A DNA stretch of 15,509 bases from CAYQTE01 sp964420285 (lineage in GTDB: Bacteria; Planctomycetota; Phycisphaerae; Tepidisphaerales; Tepidisphaeraceae), in NCBI GenBank assembly GCA_964420285.1, contig CAYQTE010000090.1:1-15509 (forward strand). The letters run 5' to 3'. A program made the translations under genes and the position numbers. Below are positions 1 to 8,701 of the stretch, one piece after another (position 1 is the stretch's first letter; every line of letters begins with the position of its first letter). The notes under the pieces are model-generated. The model was not told the DNA's origin. It saw only the letters and a list, made by a program, of their open reading frames with translations, and made no database searches.

Positions 1-216
1 GGAGGGGGAATAGCGGATGGGCTTTTGCCGCAATGGGGTGAGTCGGCTGCGTCGCCTGAGGTGTCACGCACCCTGTCGGGCGTTTCGCCAGACACGGCGC
101 TTCCCACGCCGCGCCGAATCGGCTAAATTAAGCGGCGTTCTATTCGTGATCACGGAGCTCAACGCTCCCCTTTCATCGGGACCTTGTCCCCTAACCCAGC
201 GCGAAGGAGTAACATC
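1..216. other. Upstream region of the lyase gene
   Basis: No convincing gene, RNA or promoter was recognised before the start codon at 217. The stretch contains a perfect 10-bp palindrome, CGTGATCACG, at 145-154, followed by a small 5-bp hairpin (154-158 with 164-168). A clear Shine-Dalgarno sequence, AAGGAGT, lies at 204-210. The palindrome could be an operator, but a single short palindrome is weak evidence. Confidence 0.35.
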
Positions 217-1662
217 ATGCGAGTCAGGCTTACCAGCGGAAAAATGCTCCCCATCGAAATGCACAAGGTCAAGATCGTCCAGAAGACCCGTTTGCCGGCG
301 ATCGAGCAGCGGCTCACGGCCATCGACGGCGCCGGCTACAACACCTTTCTCCTGCGCACTCGTGACGTTTTCATCGACATGCTCACCGACTCCGGAACCA
401 ACGCCATGTCCGACAACCAGCTTGCGGCCATGATGGTTTCCGACGACGCCTATGCCGGCGGCGAAAGCTATTACAAACTGCTCGATGCCGTCCGCGACGT
501 GCTGGGCTTCGAGTTCTGCCTCCCCACGCACCAGGGTCGCGCGGCCGAACATCTTCTGGCCAAGGTCTTCGTCAAGCCCGGCGATCACATCCCGATGAAT
601 TATCATTTCACCACGACCAAGGCGCACTTCGAGCTCATGAACGGCACCGTCCATGAGATCTTCTGCGACGGCGCCCTGGAGACCACCAGCACCAATCCGT
701 TCAAGGGCAACATGGACGTGTCCAAGCTGCAGGGGCTGATCGCAAAGTACGGCCCGAAGAAGATCTCGTTTGTCCGCATGGAATGCACCACCAACCTCAT
801 CGGCGGCCAGCCATTCAGCATGGGGAATCTGCGGGCCGTGTCGGAACTGGCCCGCAAGCACGGTATTCCGGTCGTGATCGACACCAGCCTCGTCAGCGAG
901 AACGCCTACTTCATCAATCGCCGCGAGGCAGGCTACGCCGACAAGACCATCTCCGAGATCATCCGCGAGATGATGTCGCTGGCGGACATCACCTACATGT
1001 CCGGCCGCAAGAGCACCTGCGTCCGCGGTGGGCTGATCGCCACCAATAACCGCAAGTTCTTTGAGGATATCAAGGCATGGCTGCCGGTTTACGAGGGCTT
1101 TTTGACATACGGCGGGATGAGTTCCAAGGAAGTCGAGGCCATGGCCGTGGGCATGCGCGAGATGTGCGATTACGAAGTGGCCAGCAGCTCGGCCGATCTG
1201 ATCGAGTATTTCGTGAACCTGATGGTGTCGGCGGGATTGCCGGCGGTGACGCCGCCGGGCGGCCTGGCCGGACACGTCGATGCCATGAAGTTCCTGCCGC
1301 ACATTCCGCAGAGCGCCTATCCGGCCGGCTGTCTGGCCGCGGCGATTTACCTGGTGTCAGGGGCCAGGCCGATGGAGCGCGGAACGGTAAGCATGGATCG
1401 CGACCGCAACGGCAACGACGTGTTCTCCGACATCGAACTGGCCCGTCTGGCCGTGCCGCGCCGCGTGTATTCGATGGCCCACATGGAATACGTGGTGGAC
1501 CGACTGAAGTGGCTCAAGGCGCACGCCTCGCTGGTGGGCGGGCTGAAATTCATCGAGGAACCGCCGGTTCTTCGATTCTTTTTCGGCCGGCTGGCCCCGC
1601 TCAACGACTGGGGCCGAAAACTGGCCGACGCCTTCAAGGCTGATTTCGGCAGCGAATGCTGA
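217..1662 (+). CDS. Tyrosine phenol-lyase/tryptophanase family PLP enzyme
   Basis: This is a fold-type I beta-eliminating lyase of 481 aa. Known members cleave tyrosine to phenol, or tryptophan to indole, plus pyruvate and ammonia. The ATG at 217 is chosen for its Shine-Dalgarno AAGGAGT at 204-210. Aligned from memory to Citrobacter tyrosine phenol-lyase with a constant offset of 8, it keeps Tyr79, the QGR motif, the PLP-stacking Phe with the following Thr132, Asp222 (pyridine-nitrogen partner) and Schiff-base Lys265 in SGRK. Residues known to separate phenol-lyases from tryptophanases (Thr124, Arg381 and Phe448 in Citrobacter) appear in phenol-lyase form: HFTTT, PMERG and LRFF. Oddities are Leu225 where DATR has an active-site Arg, Asp77 for the potassium-ligand Glu69, and SGRKS for SGKKD. 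The family is certain. The substrate is not. The 3' end overlaps the convergent lnt gene by 29 bp. Confidence 0.9.
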   Translation: MRVRLTSGKMLPIEMHKVKIVQKTRLPAIEQRLTAIDGAGYNTFLLRTRDVFIDMLTDSGTNAMSDNQLAAMMVSDDAYAGGESYYKLLDAVRDVLGFEFCLPTHQGRAAEHLLAKVFVKPGDHIPMNYHFTTTKAHFELMNGTVHEIFCDGALETTSTNPFKGNMDVSKLQGLIAKYGPKKISFVRMECTTNLIGGQPFSMGNLRAVSELARKHGIPVVIDTSLVSENAYFINRREAGYADKTISEIIREMMSLADITYMSGRKSTCVRGGLIATNNRKFFEDIKAWLPVYEGFLTYGGMSSKEVEAMAVGMREMCDYEVASSSADLIEYFVNLMVSAGLPAVTPPGGLAGHVDAMKFLPHIPQSAYPAGCLAAAIYLVSGARPMERGTVSMDRDRNGNDVFSDIELARLAVPRRVYSMAHMEYVVDRLKWLKAHASLVGGLKFIEEPPVLRFFFGRLAPLNDWGRKLADAFKADFGSEC

Positions 1663-3040
1663 TCCAGCAGGCGGCCAGACAGGCGACAAACAAACCGGAC
1701 CCGATCGTCATGGCGACTGCCAGCAATCGGTCGGGCGGAATGTGGCCAGGTTGCCGCAGATCCAGCGGCCCGGAAATCGTGGCGTTATGGCCCGGATATC
1801 CGGCCGTGGCGATGATGCGGCCGTAGCGGTCGGTCAACTGTGATACGCCCGAACTCCAAACGCCGAAGACGGGAATGCCGTATTCCGCGGAGCGAACCGG
1901 GGCGACCCGGCCGTGCAGCATGCGGCGCTCGAATTCGCCCCAGTGCTCGCCGTCCATGGTGGGAATGATGAGCCCCGCCGCGCCCTGTCGCACAAGATCG
2001 TCCATGACACGGGCGTAGCTGAGATCGTAGCAGACGGCGATGCCGATTCTTCCCCACGGCGACTGCCAGACCTGGCGTCGCGTTGCCGGGAGTCCATCGT
2101 CCATAAACTGCACCGGCACGCTCTTGGCCTGTTCCATGATGTCGCGGCCGTCGGGGCCAACCACGAACGCCGTGTCGTAGAACTTGTCCTTATCGATATC
2201 AATCCACCGAATGCCGCCGGCGACGAGATAGCGGTGATATGTCCGCAGCACGTCGCGGACACTCTGGGGCACGACGTCGACGAACGTGTATTCGCTGAGC
2301 ACCAGGATTTGCGCCTCGGGATGCTCCTGCGCCAGGTTTTCCAGTGCGGCTGTGACCTCTTTCGCCCCCGCCGTTTCAAGCTGCACGCCCGCCACGTGCA
2401 GGGGCAAATCCGCGGGCGACGGCGAAGGCGGCAGCGGCGGCACGTACATGAATATCGCCAGGGTAATCGCCCCGCACAGGCCGATGGCCCGAAAGATCCA
2501 ACGCGGGCTCACGATCATGGCCGAGGCCAGTGCGATGATGAAGCCCAGCCCGTACACGCCGATCGCCGCCAAACGCACGCCGGGCACAAACGCCACGACT
2601 TGACCAGGCAAGAGCCAGGCGAATTTGAGTTGCCAGACCTCGCTGCGGAAGAATTCACCGCCGGTCCAGAGCATCGGTGTGAGCCACAGTGTCCAGTCGG
2701 CGCCCAGACGCCTGTGCGCGGTTCGCAGCAGCAGCAGGAACACCCCGATGGGAAAACCCGTGATCAGCCACAGCAGAACGGCCACCGGCCCGAAGATCGA
2801 CCAGAAGAAACACAACGGCGGCCCGAATGCCAGAACGCCGGCCGCCAAACCCCCATAAAACGCCTGGCGGTCGGTGCGCAATCGCCCCAGCGCACAGAAA
2901 CACGGAATCGACACCAAGATGGCCGCCGCGCCGAATCGAGTGCCGAACGCGATCCAATATCCCCCGGCCGCGACAATACCCAGAGCCAGCGCCGCTCTGG
3001 TCGGCAACGGCTGGAAGTTCCGGTTGGTCGCGGCTAACAC
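1634..3040 (-). CDS. lnt: Apolipoprotein N-acyltransferase (Lnt-like)
   Basis: This 468-aa inner-membrane protein would add the third acyl chain to the N-terminal cysteine of lipoproteins. The N-terminal 200 residues hold about six to seven hydrophobic segments. A nitrilase-fold domain follows (about 212-430), and a last membrane segment lies at about 437-461. The Glu-Lys-Cys triad is visible as Glu250 (LVLSEYTF), Lys306 (EQAKSVPVQF) and Cys337 (AVCYDLSY). It is shorter than the roughly 510-aa E. coli enzyme, mostly through compact membrane and linker regions. The start is GTG at 3040, only 9 bp after the stop of the upstream secreted-protein gene, with no strong Shine-Dalgarno, so translation probably depends on that gene. 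The 3' end overlaps the convergent lyase gene. A related nitrilase-type acyltransferase acting on other amines cannot be excluded. Confidence 0.85.
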   Translation of the reverse strand: MLAATNRNFQPLPTRAALALGIVAAGGYWIAFGTRFGAAAILVSIPCFCALGRLRTDRQAFYGGLAAGVLAFGPPLCFFWSIFGPVAVLLWLITGFPIGVFLLLLRTAHRRLGADWTLWLTPMLWTGGEFFRSEVWQLKFAWLLPGQVVAFVPGVRLAAIGVYGLGFIIALASAMIVSPRWIFRAIGLCGAITLAIFMYVPPLPPSPSPADLPLHVAGVQLETAGAKEVTAALENLAQEHPEAQILVLSEYTFVDVVPQSVRDVLRTYHRYLVAGGIRWIDIDKDKFYDTAFVVGPDGRDIMEQAKSVPVQFMDDGLPATRRQVWQSPWGRIGIAVCYDLSYARVMDDLVRQGAAGLIIPTMDGEHWGEFERRMLHGRVAPVRSAEYGIPVFGVWSSGVSQLTDRYGRIIATAGYPGHNATISGPLDLRQPGHIPPDRLLAVAMTIGSGLFVACLAACWISIRCRNQP

Positions 3041-3049
3041 TATTGTGCC

Positions 3050-4807
3050 CTACAAGCCTCCATCGGGCATGGGCGGCGCGGGCTGATTGGGCTGGCCGGG
3101 GCCGGGCGGCGGGGTCGCGGCGCCGGGGATCTGCTGCATGATGCTCATCGCGCCCTGCACGATGGCCGTGGCCATCCCACCCGGAATCACCACATCGGTT
3201 CTGAACGAATTAGTCTCCGTCGAGGCCGTGATTCCCAGCGGCGCTTCGTCCATCGCCGAACCTGGCCGGCGAACGTAGAACGCCATCAGCCGTGTCTTGG
3301 GCAGCAATCCGGCCGTGCCGGCGATCGCCTTGTCATCGGCCAGCGGCGAATTGCCCGATTGCAGATTCTGGACCAGCGTGGCCAGGGCATCGTCGGGCAG
3401 ATTGGCGGCCGAGACCAGCCGGCTGGCGTCAATCTGTCCCACATAGGCGGTGGTGCCATTGGGCGAGGTCACGGCCTGCATGAACTGGCCGAGGGGCCCG
3501 GGAAGCGACTTGATCATCTGGGCGGCGTTGGGGTCCATGTTCTCCATCGTGGTGGTGACGGCGTCAAATGAGATGCCGGCCACGTTCTTGGCGTCGGATT
3601 TGATGGTGATGTGCGACTGCCCGGTCCCGTTGGCCGCCATCAGCCGTGAAATATCGTTCGACGCCTCCATCGACTTGCCGATGCCGGCCCTTATCGTGGC
3701 GGCATCGCCGCCGATGATGCTGATGATGGCCGGCGGATTGGCCGCGGTCATGTCAAACGAGACGCTCTTTTCCGCCATCATCAACTTCTGCAAACCATCG
3801 ATATCGGCGGCCAGTTTCTGGCCGTCCTCGCCGCAATCCTGAGCGGCTTTTTCGATCGGGCCCAGGGCGTCGCTGAGCCACGGGCCCATGGATGTCGAAT
3901 CGAGCGACACACCGCCGCAGGCGACGTAATCGCCGGCGGGCAGACCGTCCAGAAACGACTTGTCCGTGCCCTTGATCGAGTTGGCAAGCCTTGCCATGTA
4001 ACTGTCAGGAAGGAATTCCGTCAGGATCGAAGCCTTGATGTCGTCGGCCCCGACGCTCAGGGCGATCGTCGTCGCCTTTTCATCCTGTGCAACACGCGAA
4101 AAGCCGTTGAAGATCTGCGTCAGATACGCCGTAAACACCGGCCCCATTTTCGCGTTGGCGGTCGGCATCATCGACACGATCTGCGGCAACATGGCGCGGA
4201 TGTCGTCCAGGGCCGGCTGCATCTTTTTGGCCGCCGCCTGCCCGTCAACCCATACGGAAATATCGGAAGCGCCAACCAGCTTGGCCGTCGCTCCGTCCAA
4301 CTTGACGCCCACGGGTTTTTGCCCAAGAAGGCTCTTCATCGCGGACACGGCCGCGTATTTTCCCCATGAGGCGGAATACACCGGGGCCGGATTGCCGGCG
4401 ATGGGCAGCACATCCAGCCCGTTTTCCTGCGTGGCGTTGGGGAAATTCGCGACAAACGCCTTGTAGTCGGTGACCGGGATCAGAGCCAAAAGCGGCGGAT
4501 CACCGCCCTCGAGGCTTCCCTTGCCGTCGTCGACGATGGCCATCGCCAGGTCGCCGGTGCGATCGACGCCCTGCTTGATGCCAAGCTGTTTCAGTCCGGC
4601 ATCCAGCGGCCTGGCCATGTCGCCCATCAGGGCCGCAAACCCGCGGGCCTGAAAGAACGCGGTCAGCTTGTCGCTGGTCGCGCCGAGGCCGGACACCTTC
4701 ACCACGACCAGAGACCCCTGCGGAATCTGATCCAGCACCTGCCCACGCACCAGAGGCGACAGTGCCAGCATCAGCACGCACACCACGGTTCGGATCATCG
4801 ACTTCAT
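3050..4807 (-). CDS. Secreted protein of unknown function, paralog B
   Basis: This 585-aa exported protein has no function that I recognise. The start at 4807 is preferred over the longer reading frame because GGAG lies 8 nt upstream and the first residues form a signal peptide (MKSMIRTVVCVLMLALSPLV). It is homologous along its whole length to the gene immediately upstream. Shared stretches include KQLGI-QG near residue 80, PVTDYKAF, ASWGK-AA and LPAGDY, so the two arose by tandem duplication. The C-terminus is rich in Pro, Gly and Gln and ends in PPMPDGGL at the stop codon. The mature part looks like repeated alpha/beta secreted sequence with no membrane segment, few cysteines and no catalytic motif that I can identify. 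It lies 80 bp after paralog A and 9 bp before lnt, suggesting co-transcription with both. Confidence 0.85.
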   Translation of the reverse strand: MKSMIRTVVCVLMLALSPLVRGQVLDQIPQGSLVVVKVSGLGATSDKLTAFFQARGFAALMGDMARPLDAGLKQLGIKQGVDRTGDLAMAIVDDGKGSLEGGDPPLLALIPVTDYKAFVANFPNATQENGLDVLPIAGNPAPVYSASWGKYAAVSAMKSLLGQKPVGVKLDGATAKLVGASDISVWVDGQAAAKKMQPALDDIRAMLPQIVSMMPTANAKMGPVFTAYLTQIFNGFSRVAQDEKATTIALSVGADDIKASILTEFLPDSYMARLANSIKGTDKSFLDGLPAGDYVACGGVSLDSTSMGPWLSDALGPIEKAAQDCGEDGQKLAADIDGLQKLMMAEKSVSFDMTAANPPAIISIIGGDAATIRAGIGKSMEASNDISRLMAANGTGQSHITIKSDAKNVAGISFDAVTTTMENMDPNAAQMIKSLPGPLGQFMQAVTSPNGTTAYVGQIDASRLVSAANLPDDALATLVQNLQSGNSPLADDKAIAGTAGLLPKTRLMAFYVRRPGSAMDEAPLGITASTETNSFRTDVVIPGGMATAIVQGAMSIMQQIPGAATPPPGPGQPNQPAPPMPDGGL

Positions 4808-4887
4808 GGCCACCGCTCCAAATTTTTCAATCCCCATGGCACCGGCCGAGGGCGGATGCGCTCCCATCCGCCCGCGGTCTGGTCATC

Positions 4888-6684
4888 TTACAGGCCGCCG
4901 CCCGGCATCGGCGGAGGCAGGTTGTCGCCCGGCCCGGCGCCAGGTCCGGCACCGCCGGGCGCTGGCTGGGGAGCAAACTGCATGTACAACTGCTGCGCCT
5001 GCTGCACGATCTGCATGGCGGTCTGGCCGCTGATATACACATCGAATCGAGCACCTGAACCCTGCGTGGCCAGCGTCATTCCCACCGGCGAACTGGCCGG
5101 TGCACCCGCCGGAGCCGGTTCGCGGAAATAGACCGCGGCAATGCGATCGGCAGGCAGCGCCGCATTCACCGCCGTCACCGCCTGGTCCTTTTCCAGCGAA
5201 TCATCCGACGCCTTGATGCCGGCGATGAGCTTGGCAATCTGGTCGTCGGGAACATTGCTGACCGTCAGCAGCGAATTGGCATCCACGGCGCCGGTATAGG
5301 ATTCCAAGCCGTTGCCGCCCAATCCAAACATTCCCAGAGGCGTCGGGACGGCGTTCCCGCCGCCGTTGGCGGGCATGGTTACCTTCGTATCCGAGAACGA
5401 AACACCGCTCACGGTCTTGGCCGCGTCCTTGGTCTCGATCTTGATCGTGTCGGCGCCGATCATGTCGGTCACTTGCTTGATCATCTGGTCGCGCACGGTC
5501 AGCAGCGATGCGCTGTCGCCCGTCGCCACCTGCACGGTTTGCGGCATCGGCAGACCGCCCGCGGCGGCCGGTCCACCCGCGGCCGCATTGGCCGGCATGC
5601 TCATGGCGAACATGGAGCCCTTCTGCTTGGCGGCCGCCATCTTGATTGAGCCCAGCATCGCCGCCACGGGCTTGCCGTCAGCGCCCATATCGTCGCTCGC
5701 CTTGATCAGTGGATCGATCCATTCCGCCATCCACGCGCTGAGAACCTCTGGATTATTCATCTCGCCGCCGAACACGGTGTAATCCCCGGCCGGCAGCCCG
5801 GCCAGCAGCGGCTTGTTGGTGTCCTTGAGGGAAGCGACCAGCTTACCGGTATAGCTGGCCGGATCGAAATCTCCAGCGCAGGTCATGGCGATGCCGTTGT
5901 CCTTGATGTTGATCGACATGCTGTAGCCGGAGGAATCCGAAAGCACCCGCTCGACGCCTCGGAACACCTCGTCGGCCAGAACCCTCACTACGGGTACATA
6001 CTTGGCCAGCTCCGGCGATCCCGCATTGTCGGCTCGAATATTCTGCGGCAACTGCGTGCGGTACTGCTCAAGCTGCGGCAGCGCCAGCGCCACCAGTGGC
6101 TTGGGATTTATGTAGACAGTCAGGTCCGAATCGGTGAAAAGCTTGCCGCACAGGGCGCTGATAGCCAAACCGGCCGGCTTGTTCTGTACCATCGCTTTGG
6201 CCGGTGAAATCGCGGCGAACTTGCCCCAGGAGCTGGCGTAGGTCTTTTCCGTCTGCCCGGCGAAGCTGAACACATCCACGCCGTTCTCCTGCGCCGCGCC
6301 GGCAAAATTGCCCAGGAACGCCTTGTAATCGGTGACCGGAACGAGCATGAGAACGTCGGGCGTGCCGCCCGAGGCCACTGTCATTGCGGCGTCCATCGGC
6401 AGTGCCAAGACAAGATCCCCGCCACTGTCCAGGCCCTGCGTGATGCCCAGTTGCTTGGTCAGCGCCGGCAGCGGATCGGAAAAATCGCCGATGAATTGCG
6501 CCACGCCCATCGACGCCGTCAGGTTCTTGAATTTCGTGCTCACCGCCTTGAGATTGGTGATCTTGATCACCGCGACCGAATCGGCCGGCAGAAGCGACGT
6601 GACGCTGGCGACCTGCGCCCCAGCCGTCTGCGCCACGACAAGCAAAATCCCCAGCACCAGCGACGTTCGCCGAATCGACCTCAT
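4888..6684 (-). CDS. Secreted protein of unknown function, paralog A
   Basis: This 598-aa exported protein has no recognised function. The ATG at 6684 is supported by a strong Shine-Dalgarno (GGAAGGAG, 5 nt before the ATG) and a classic signal peptide with an AGA-Q cleavage site around residue 23. It is the full-length paralog of the following gene. The order of conserved blocks is the same: LPADSVAVIKITNL, then KQLGITQGLD, VPVTDYKAFLGNF, ASSWGKFAAIS, then LPAGDYTVFGGE. It also ends in a Pro/Gly-rich tail, terminating PPPMPGGGL. It differs in a Met/Ala/Gly-rich stretch around residues 360-390. The arrangement resembles families of large periplasmic or surface proteins of unknown function in planctomycetes, but I cannot name a Pfam family with confidence. 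It is probably the first gene of the unit paralog A, paralog B, lnt. Confidence 0.85.
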   Translation of the reverse strand: MRSIRRTSLVLGILLVVAQTAGAQVASVTSLLPADSVAVIKITNLKAVSTKFKNLTASMGVAQFIGDFSDPLPALTKQLGITQGLDSGGDLVLALPMDAAMTVASGGTPDVLMLVPVTDYKAFLGNFAGAAQENGVDVFSFAGQTEKTYASSWGKFAAISPAKAMVQNKPAGLAISALCGKLFTDSDLTVYINPKPLVALALPQLEQYRTQLPQNIRADNAGSPELAKYVPVVRVLADEVFRGVERVLSDSSGYSMSINIKDNGIAMTCAGDFDPASYTGKLVASLKDTNKPLLAGLPAGDYTVFGGEMNNPEVLSAWMAEWIDPLIKASDDMGADGKPVAAMLGSIKMAAAKQKGSMFAMSMPANAAAGGPAAAGGLPMPQTVQVATGDSASLLTVRDQMIKQVTDMIGADTIKIETKDAAKTVSGVSFSDTKVTMPANGGGNAVPTPLGMFGLGGNGLESYTGAVDANSLLTVSNVPDDQIAKLIAGIKASDDSLEKDQAVTAVNAALPADRIAAVYFREPAPAGAPASSPVGMTLATQGSGARFDVYISGQTAMQIVQQAQQLYMQFAPQPAPGGAGPGAGPGDNLPPPMPGGGL

Positions 6685-6752
6685 GGCTACTCCTTCCAGA
6701 ACCACCAAAATAAATGCGCCAGCACCGTGGCCGGCCGCCCCAACGCGCGATT

Positions 6753-6781
6753 ATGCTAACCGCTCGTTGCTAATCATCCAA
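6753..6781 (-). promoter_or_regulatory. Possible promoter for paralog A, paralog B and lnt
   Basis: In the 152-bp space between the sigma-partner gene and paralog A, the minus strand reads TTGGAT (6781-6776), a 17-nt spacer, then TAGCAT (6758-6753). An overlapping CATAAT is also present. The -35 match is poor (three of six). The spacing and the gap size favour a separate promoter here, but its sigma class cannot be told from the sequence. No clear intrinsic terminator for the upstream gene was seen in the gap. Confidence 0.25.
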
Positions 6782-6836
6782 GCTGTCCGGCATTAGAAAA
6801 CTCTTTCGCCTTTAGAGCCGCAAGGCAGCCGATTGT

Positions 6837-8135
6837 TCACGTTCCGTTAGCGGGCAAAGACACGTTTGTCGCCGGTGCAATTGCCGGCCGGGTCGAGCTG
6901 CCCGGCACAAGCGGCTTTCCGCCCGGCGGCGCCTGCGCCGCGTCATGGATCACGCCATCGGCGTCGATGATCCGCCACTGTGCCGAACCCGCCGGCTTAT
7001 ACCAAAGCACCGCGTGTCCTTTTTCCGAAACGTTCACGCCGCCGCCGGCGTACGTCCAATCCGTCCCATTGTTCTTGTCCGTCATATAGGCCCAGGCTCG
7101 GCCCACCGGCACGAATTTTTCCATTGTTGCCTTTTCAATGTCGGCGACCGGCTCCTTCGCCTCCACCAGGCGCTTGGCTTCCCACGGCACAATCGCCGCG
7201 ATCGCGCCCGTCGTATCGATCCCCGCCGGCAACACTCCGCCGTTGAGATCCGCCAATGTCCGCAGCATCCTCGGGACATCCGCTTCCGTCACATCCGACA
7301 TATCCATGGTGCTGTTCACAACCTGATATCCATCCGGCGGCGTCATTGCCACGCTATGCGGATCGATGGCCGGATTCCAGTCAAAATCGCTGAAGACATA
7401 GGTCGCCGCCGGAACCAGGCCGTTTTGCATGAGCATCGTCACCTGTACCGGTCTTTCGGTCTTTTCATCGGCCCACACCTCGGCCTGCATCGTTGGGCCG
7501 GGGCTGCGGAATCCGCGAGCCGTGACACCGCCGATGTCCTTCTCGCCCAGGGCGGTGCTGCCTTGCGGAGTCAACTGCGTGAAGAATTCCAACAGGTTGG
7601 GCGGTTGCCTGGCGGCGTACTTCGGCGACTGCTTGATGTCCACCATCATCGCCGTCTTATTGAACGTCGAGAGCACCATCATCCGGCTGTTCCTGCTGTC
7701 CATCACCATCTTCATTCCCGGCATGCTCGTGATGGTGATCCCCGAATCGACCATCAGCATGTCCACCGTGCTGGTCTGCCTTTGATGATCGGGCATCTCC
7801 ATCTCAATATGAACGCTGCATCGGACTCCCTGCGCCTGCTTCACCTGCGCGATGACATCCCCCAGCGCCACCCGCGCCTGCCCGCCCCAGATCGCCACCA
7901 GTGCCCCGGTCCCCACCGCGACAAGCAGCCCGGCCGCAACCGCCATCCGCCGCGCATTGCTCGGCGTCCACCACCCCTTTTCCGCGCGGTTTGCGGTCAT
8001 CTTCACGGCGTTCAATCGCGCAACCGTCCGCTGTAACAACTCCTCCGACGGCCCGGCCGGCACGTTCAACTCGCGCATGGCTGCTGCCGCCACTTCCACA
8101 CGACCTTCAACCGGAATTGGATCATGTTCATTCAT
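6837..8135 (-). CDS. ECF sigma-associated membrane protein, LolA-like periplasmic part
   Basis: This 432-aa protein is encoded directly after the ECF sigma factor, with an 8-bp overlap (sigma stop at 8128-8130, ATG at 8135), which implies translational coupling. Residues 1-60 are cytoplasmic and rather charged. One membrane segment lies at about 64-83. The rest is periplasmic: a beta-rich region (about 90-280) resembling the LolA/RseB-like lipoprotein-sorting fold, then a C-terminal part with GVNVSEKGHAVLWYKPAGS and a DADGVIHDAA motif. No zinc-binding HxxxCxxC anti-sigma domain is seen in the N-terminus. It may act as an anti-sigma or signal-sensing partner, as RseB/RseA-type proteins do, but that role is inferred from position and topology alone. 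A structural secreted-protein role is also possible. Confidence 0.75.
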   Translation of the reverse strand: MNEHDPIPVEGRVEVAAAAMRELNVPAGPSEELLQRTVARLNAVKMTANRAEKGWWTPSNARRMAVAAGLLVAVGTGALVAIWGGQARVALGDVIAQVKQAQGVRCSVHIEMEMPDHQRQTSTVDMLMVDSGITITSMPGMKMVMDSRNSRMMVLSTFNKTAMMVDIKQSPKYAARQPPNLLEFFTQLTPQGSTALGEKDIGGVTARGFRSPGPTMQAEVWADEKTERPVQVTMLMQNGLVPAATYVFSDFDWNPAIDPHSVAMTPPDGYQVVNSTMDMSDVTEADVPRMLRTLADLNGGVLPAGIDTTGAIAAIVPWEAKRLVEAKEPVADIEKATMEKFVPVGRAWAYMTDKNNGTDWTYAGGGVNVSEKGHAVLWYKPAGSAQWRIIDADGVIHDAAQAPPGGKPLVPGSSTRPAIAPATNVSLPANGT

Positions 8136-8682
8136 GGGACACCCCGCTGTGTGCTTCGCAAGGACTCATCAGCTCGCGCAGCCGCTGTCTGGCCCGATGC
8201 AGCGTGACCCCCACCGCATTGGCCGTCGAACCTACCAAACTGCCGATCTCGTCGTAGCTCATCTCATCGATATGCCGCAGGCAGAACACTTCTGCCTGCT
8301 CGGGAGGCAATTGAGCCAAAGCCGCACGCAAATCCTGCACCAGTTCCTGTCGCTCGATGCCGTCGCCGGGCGCGCCAATCCGCTGGCTCCCCGGCAATTC
8401 GTCCCATAGCACATCTCTGGCAAACCTCGCTCGCTCCCGCATGCGCCGCCGCAGCAGATCCAATCCCTTGCTCGTGGCGATCCGCCGCAGCATCGCCTCC
8501 CAATTTCTCACAGTCCCCGGGTTCCGTACCTCCAGTTCCAATACGGCGACGAACACCTCCTGGAAACAATCCGACGCATCCGCCTCCCGACCGCCGGCAA
8601 TGCGCAGCACCACCTGCCAGACCATCGCACCATGCCGTCGAACCAGATCACCGGGGTTATCCATCTCCCTTGCCTCTTGCAT
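8128..8682 (-). CDS. ECF-type RNA polymerase sigma factor
   Basis: This 184-aa sigma-70 family protein contains only regions 2 and 4. Region 2 spans about residues 13-85 and includes DASDCFQEVFVAV and an RNWEAMLRRIATSKGLDLLRRR helix pair. Region 4 spans about 117-173, with LPPEQAEVFCLRHIDEMSYD followed by the helix-turn-helix IGSLVGSTANAVGVTLHRAR. Met1 at 8682 is chosen because region 2 begins about 12 residues later. A second ATG at 8664 would give 178 aa. The open frame extends a further 69 codons upstream, but that part has low-complexity Arg-rich sequence and crosses the divergent intergenic region. It would direct RNA polymerase to a small regulon. The overlapping downstream membrane gene is the obvious regulator candidate. 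Its target promoters are not evident. Confidence 0.9.
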   Translation of the reverse strand: MQEAREMDNPGDLVRRHGAMVWQVVLRIAGGREADASDCFQEVFVAVLELEVRNPGTVRNWEAMLRRIATSKGLDLLRRRMRERARFARDVLWDELPGSQRIGAPGDGIERQELVQDLRAALAQLPPEQAEVFCLRHIDEMSYDEIGSLVGSTANAVGVTLHRARQRLRELMSPCEAHSGVSHE

Positions 8683-8701
8683 CGTCCGTCCCCGATCCAG
8701 T

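Noticed and set aside
64..1302. Long minus-strand frame of 412 codons across the lyase gene
   Set aside because: It is antisense to a strongly conserved enzyme, has no family signature and reflects the high-GC codon pattern of the true gene.
1913..3037. 374-codon plus-strand frame across lnt
   Set aside because: Its His/Arg/Gln-rich composition is typical of the complement of a GC-rich gene. The minus-strand product has the Lnt catalytic triad and membrane segments.
6945..8036. 363-codon plus-strand frame across the sigma-partner gene
   Set aside because: His/Arg-rich antisense shadow. The minus strand has a membrane segment and start/stop coupling with the sigma gene.
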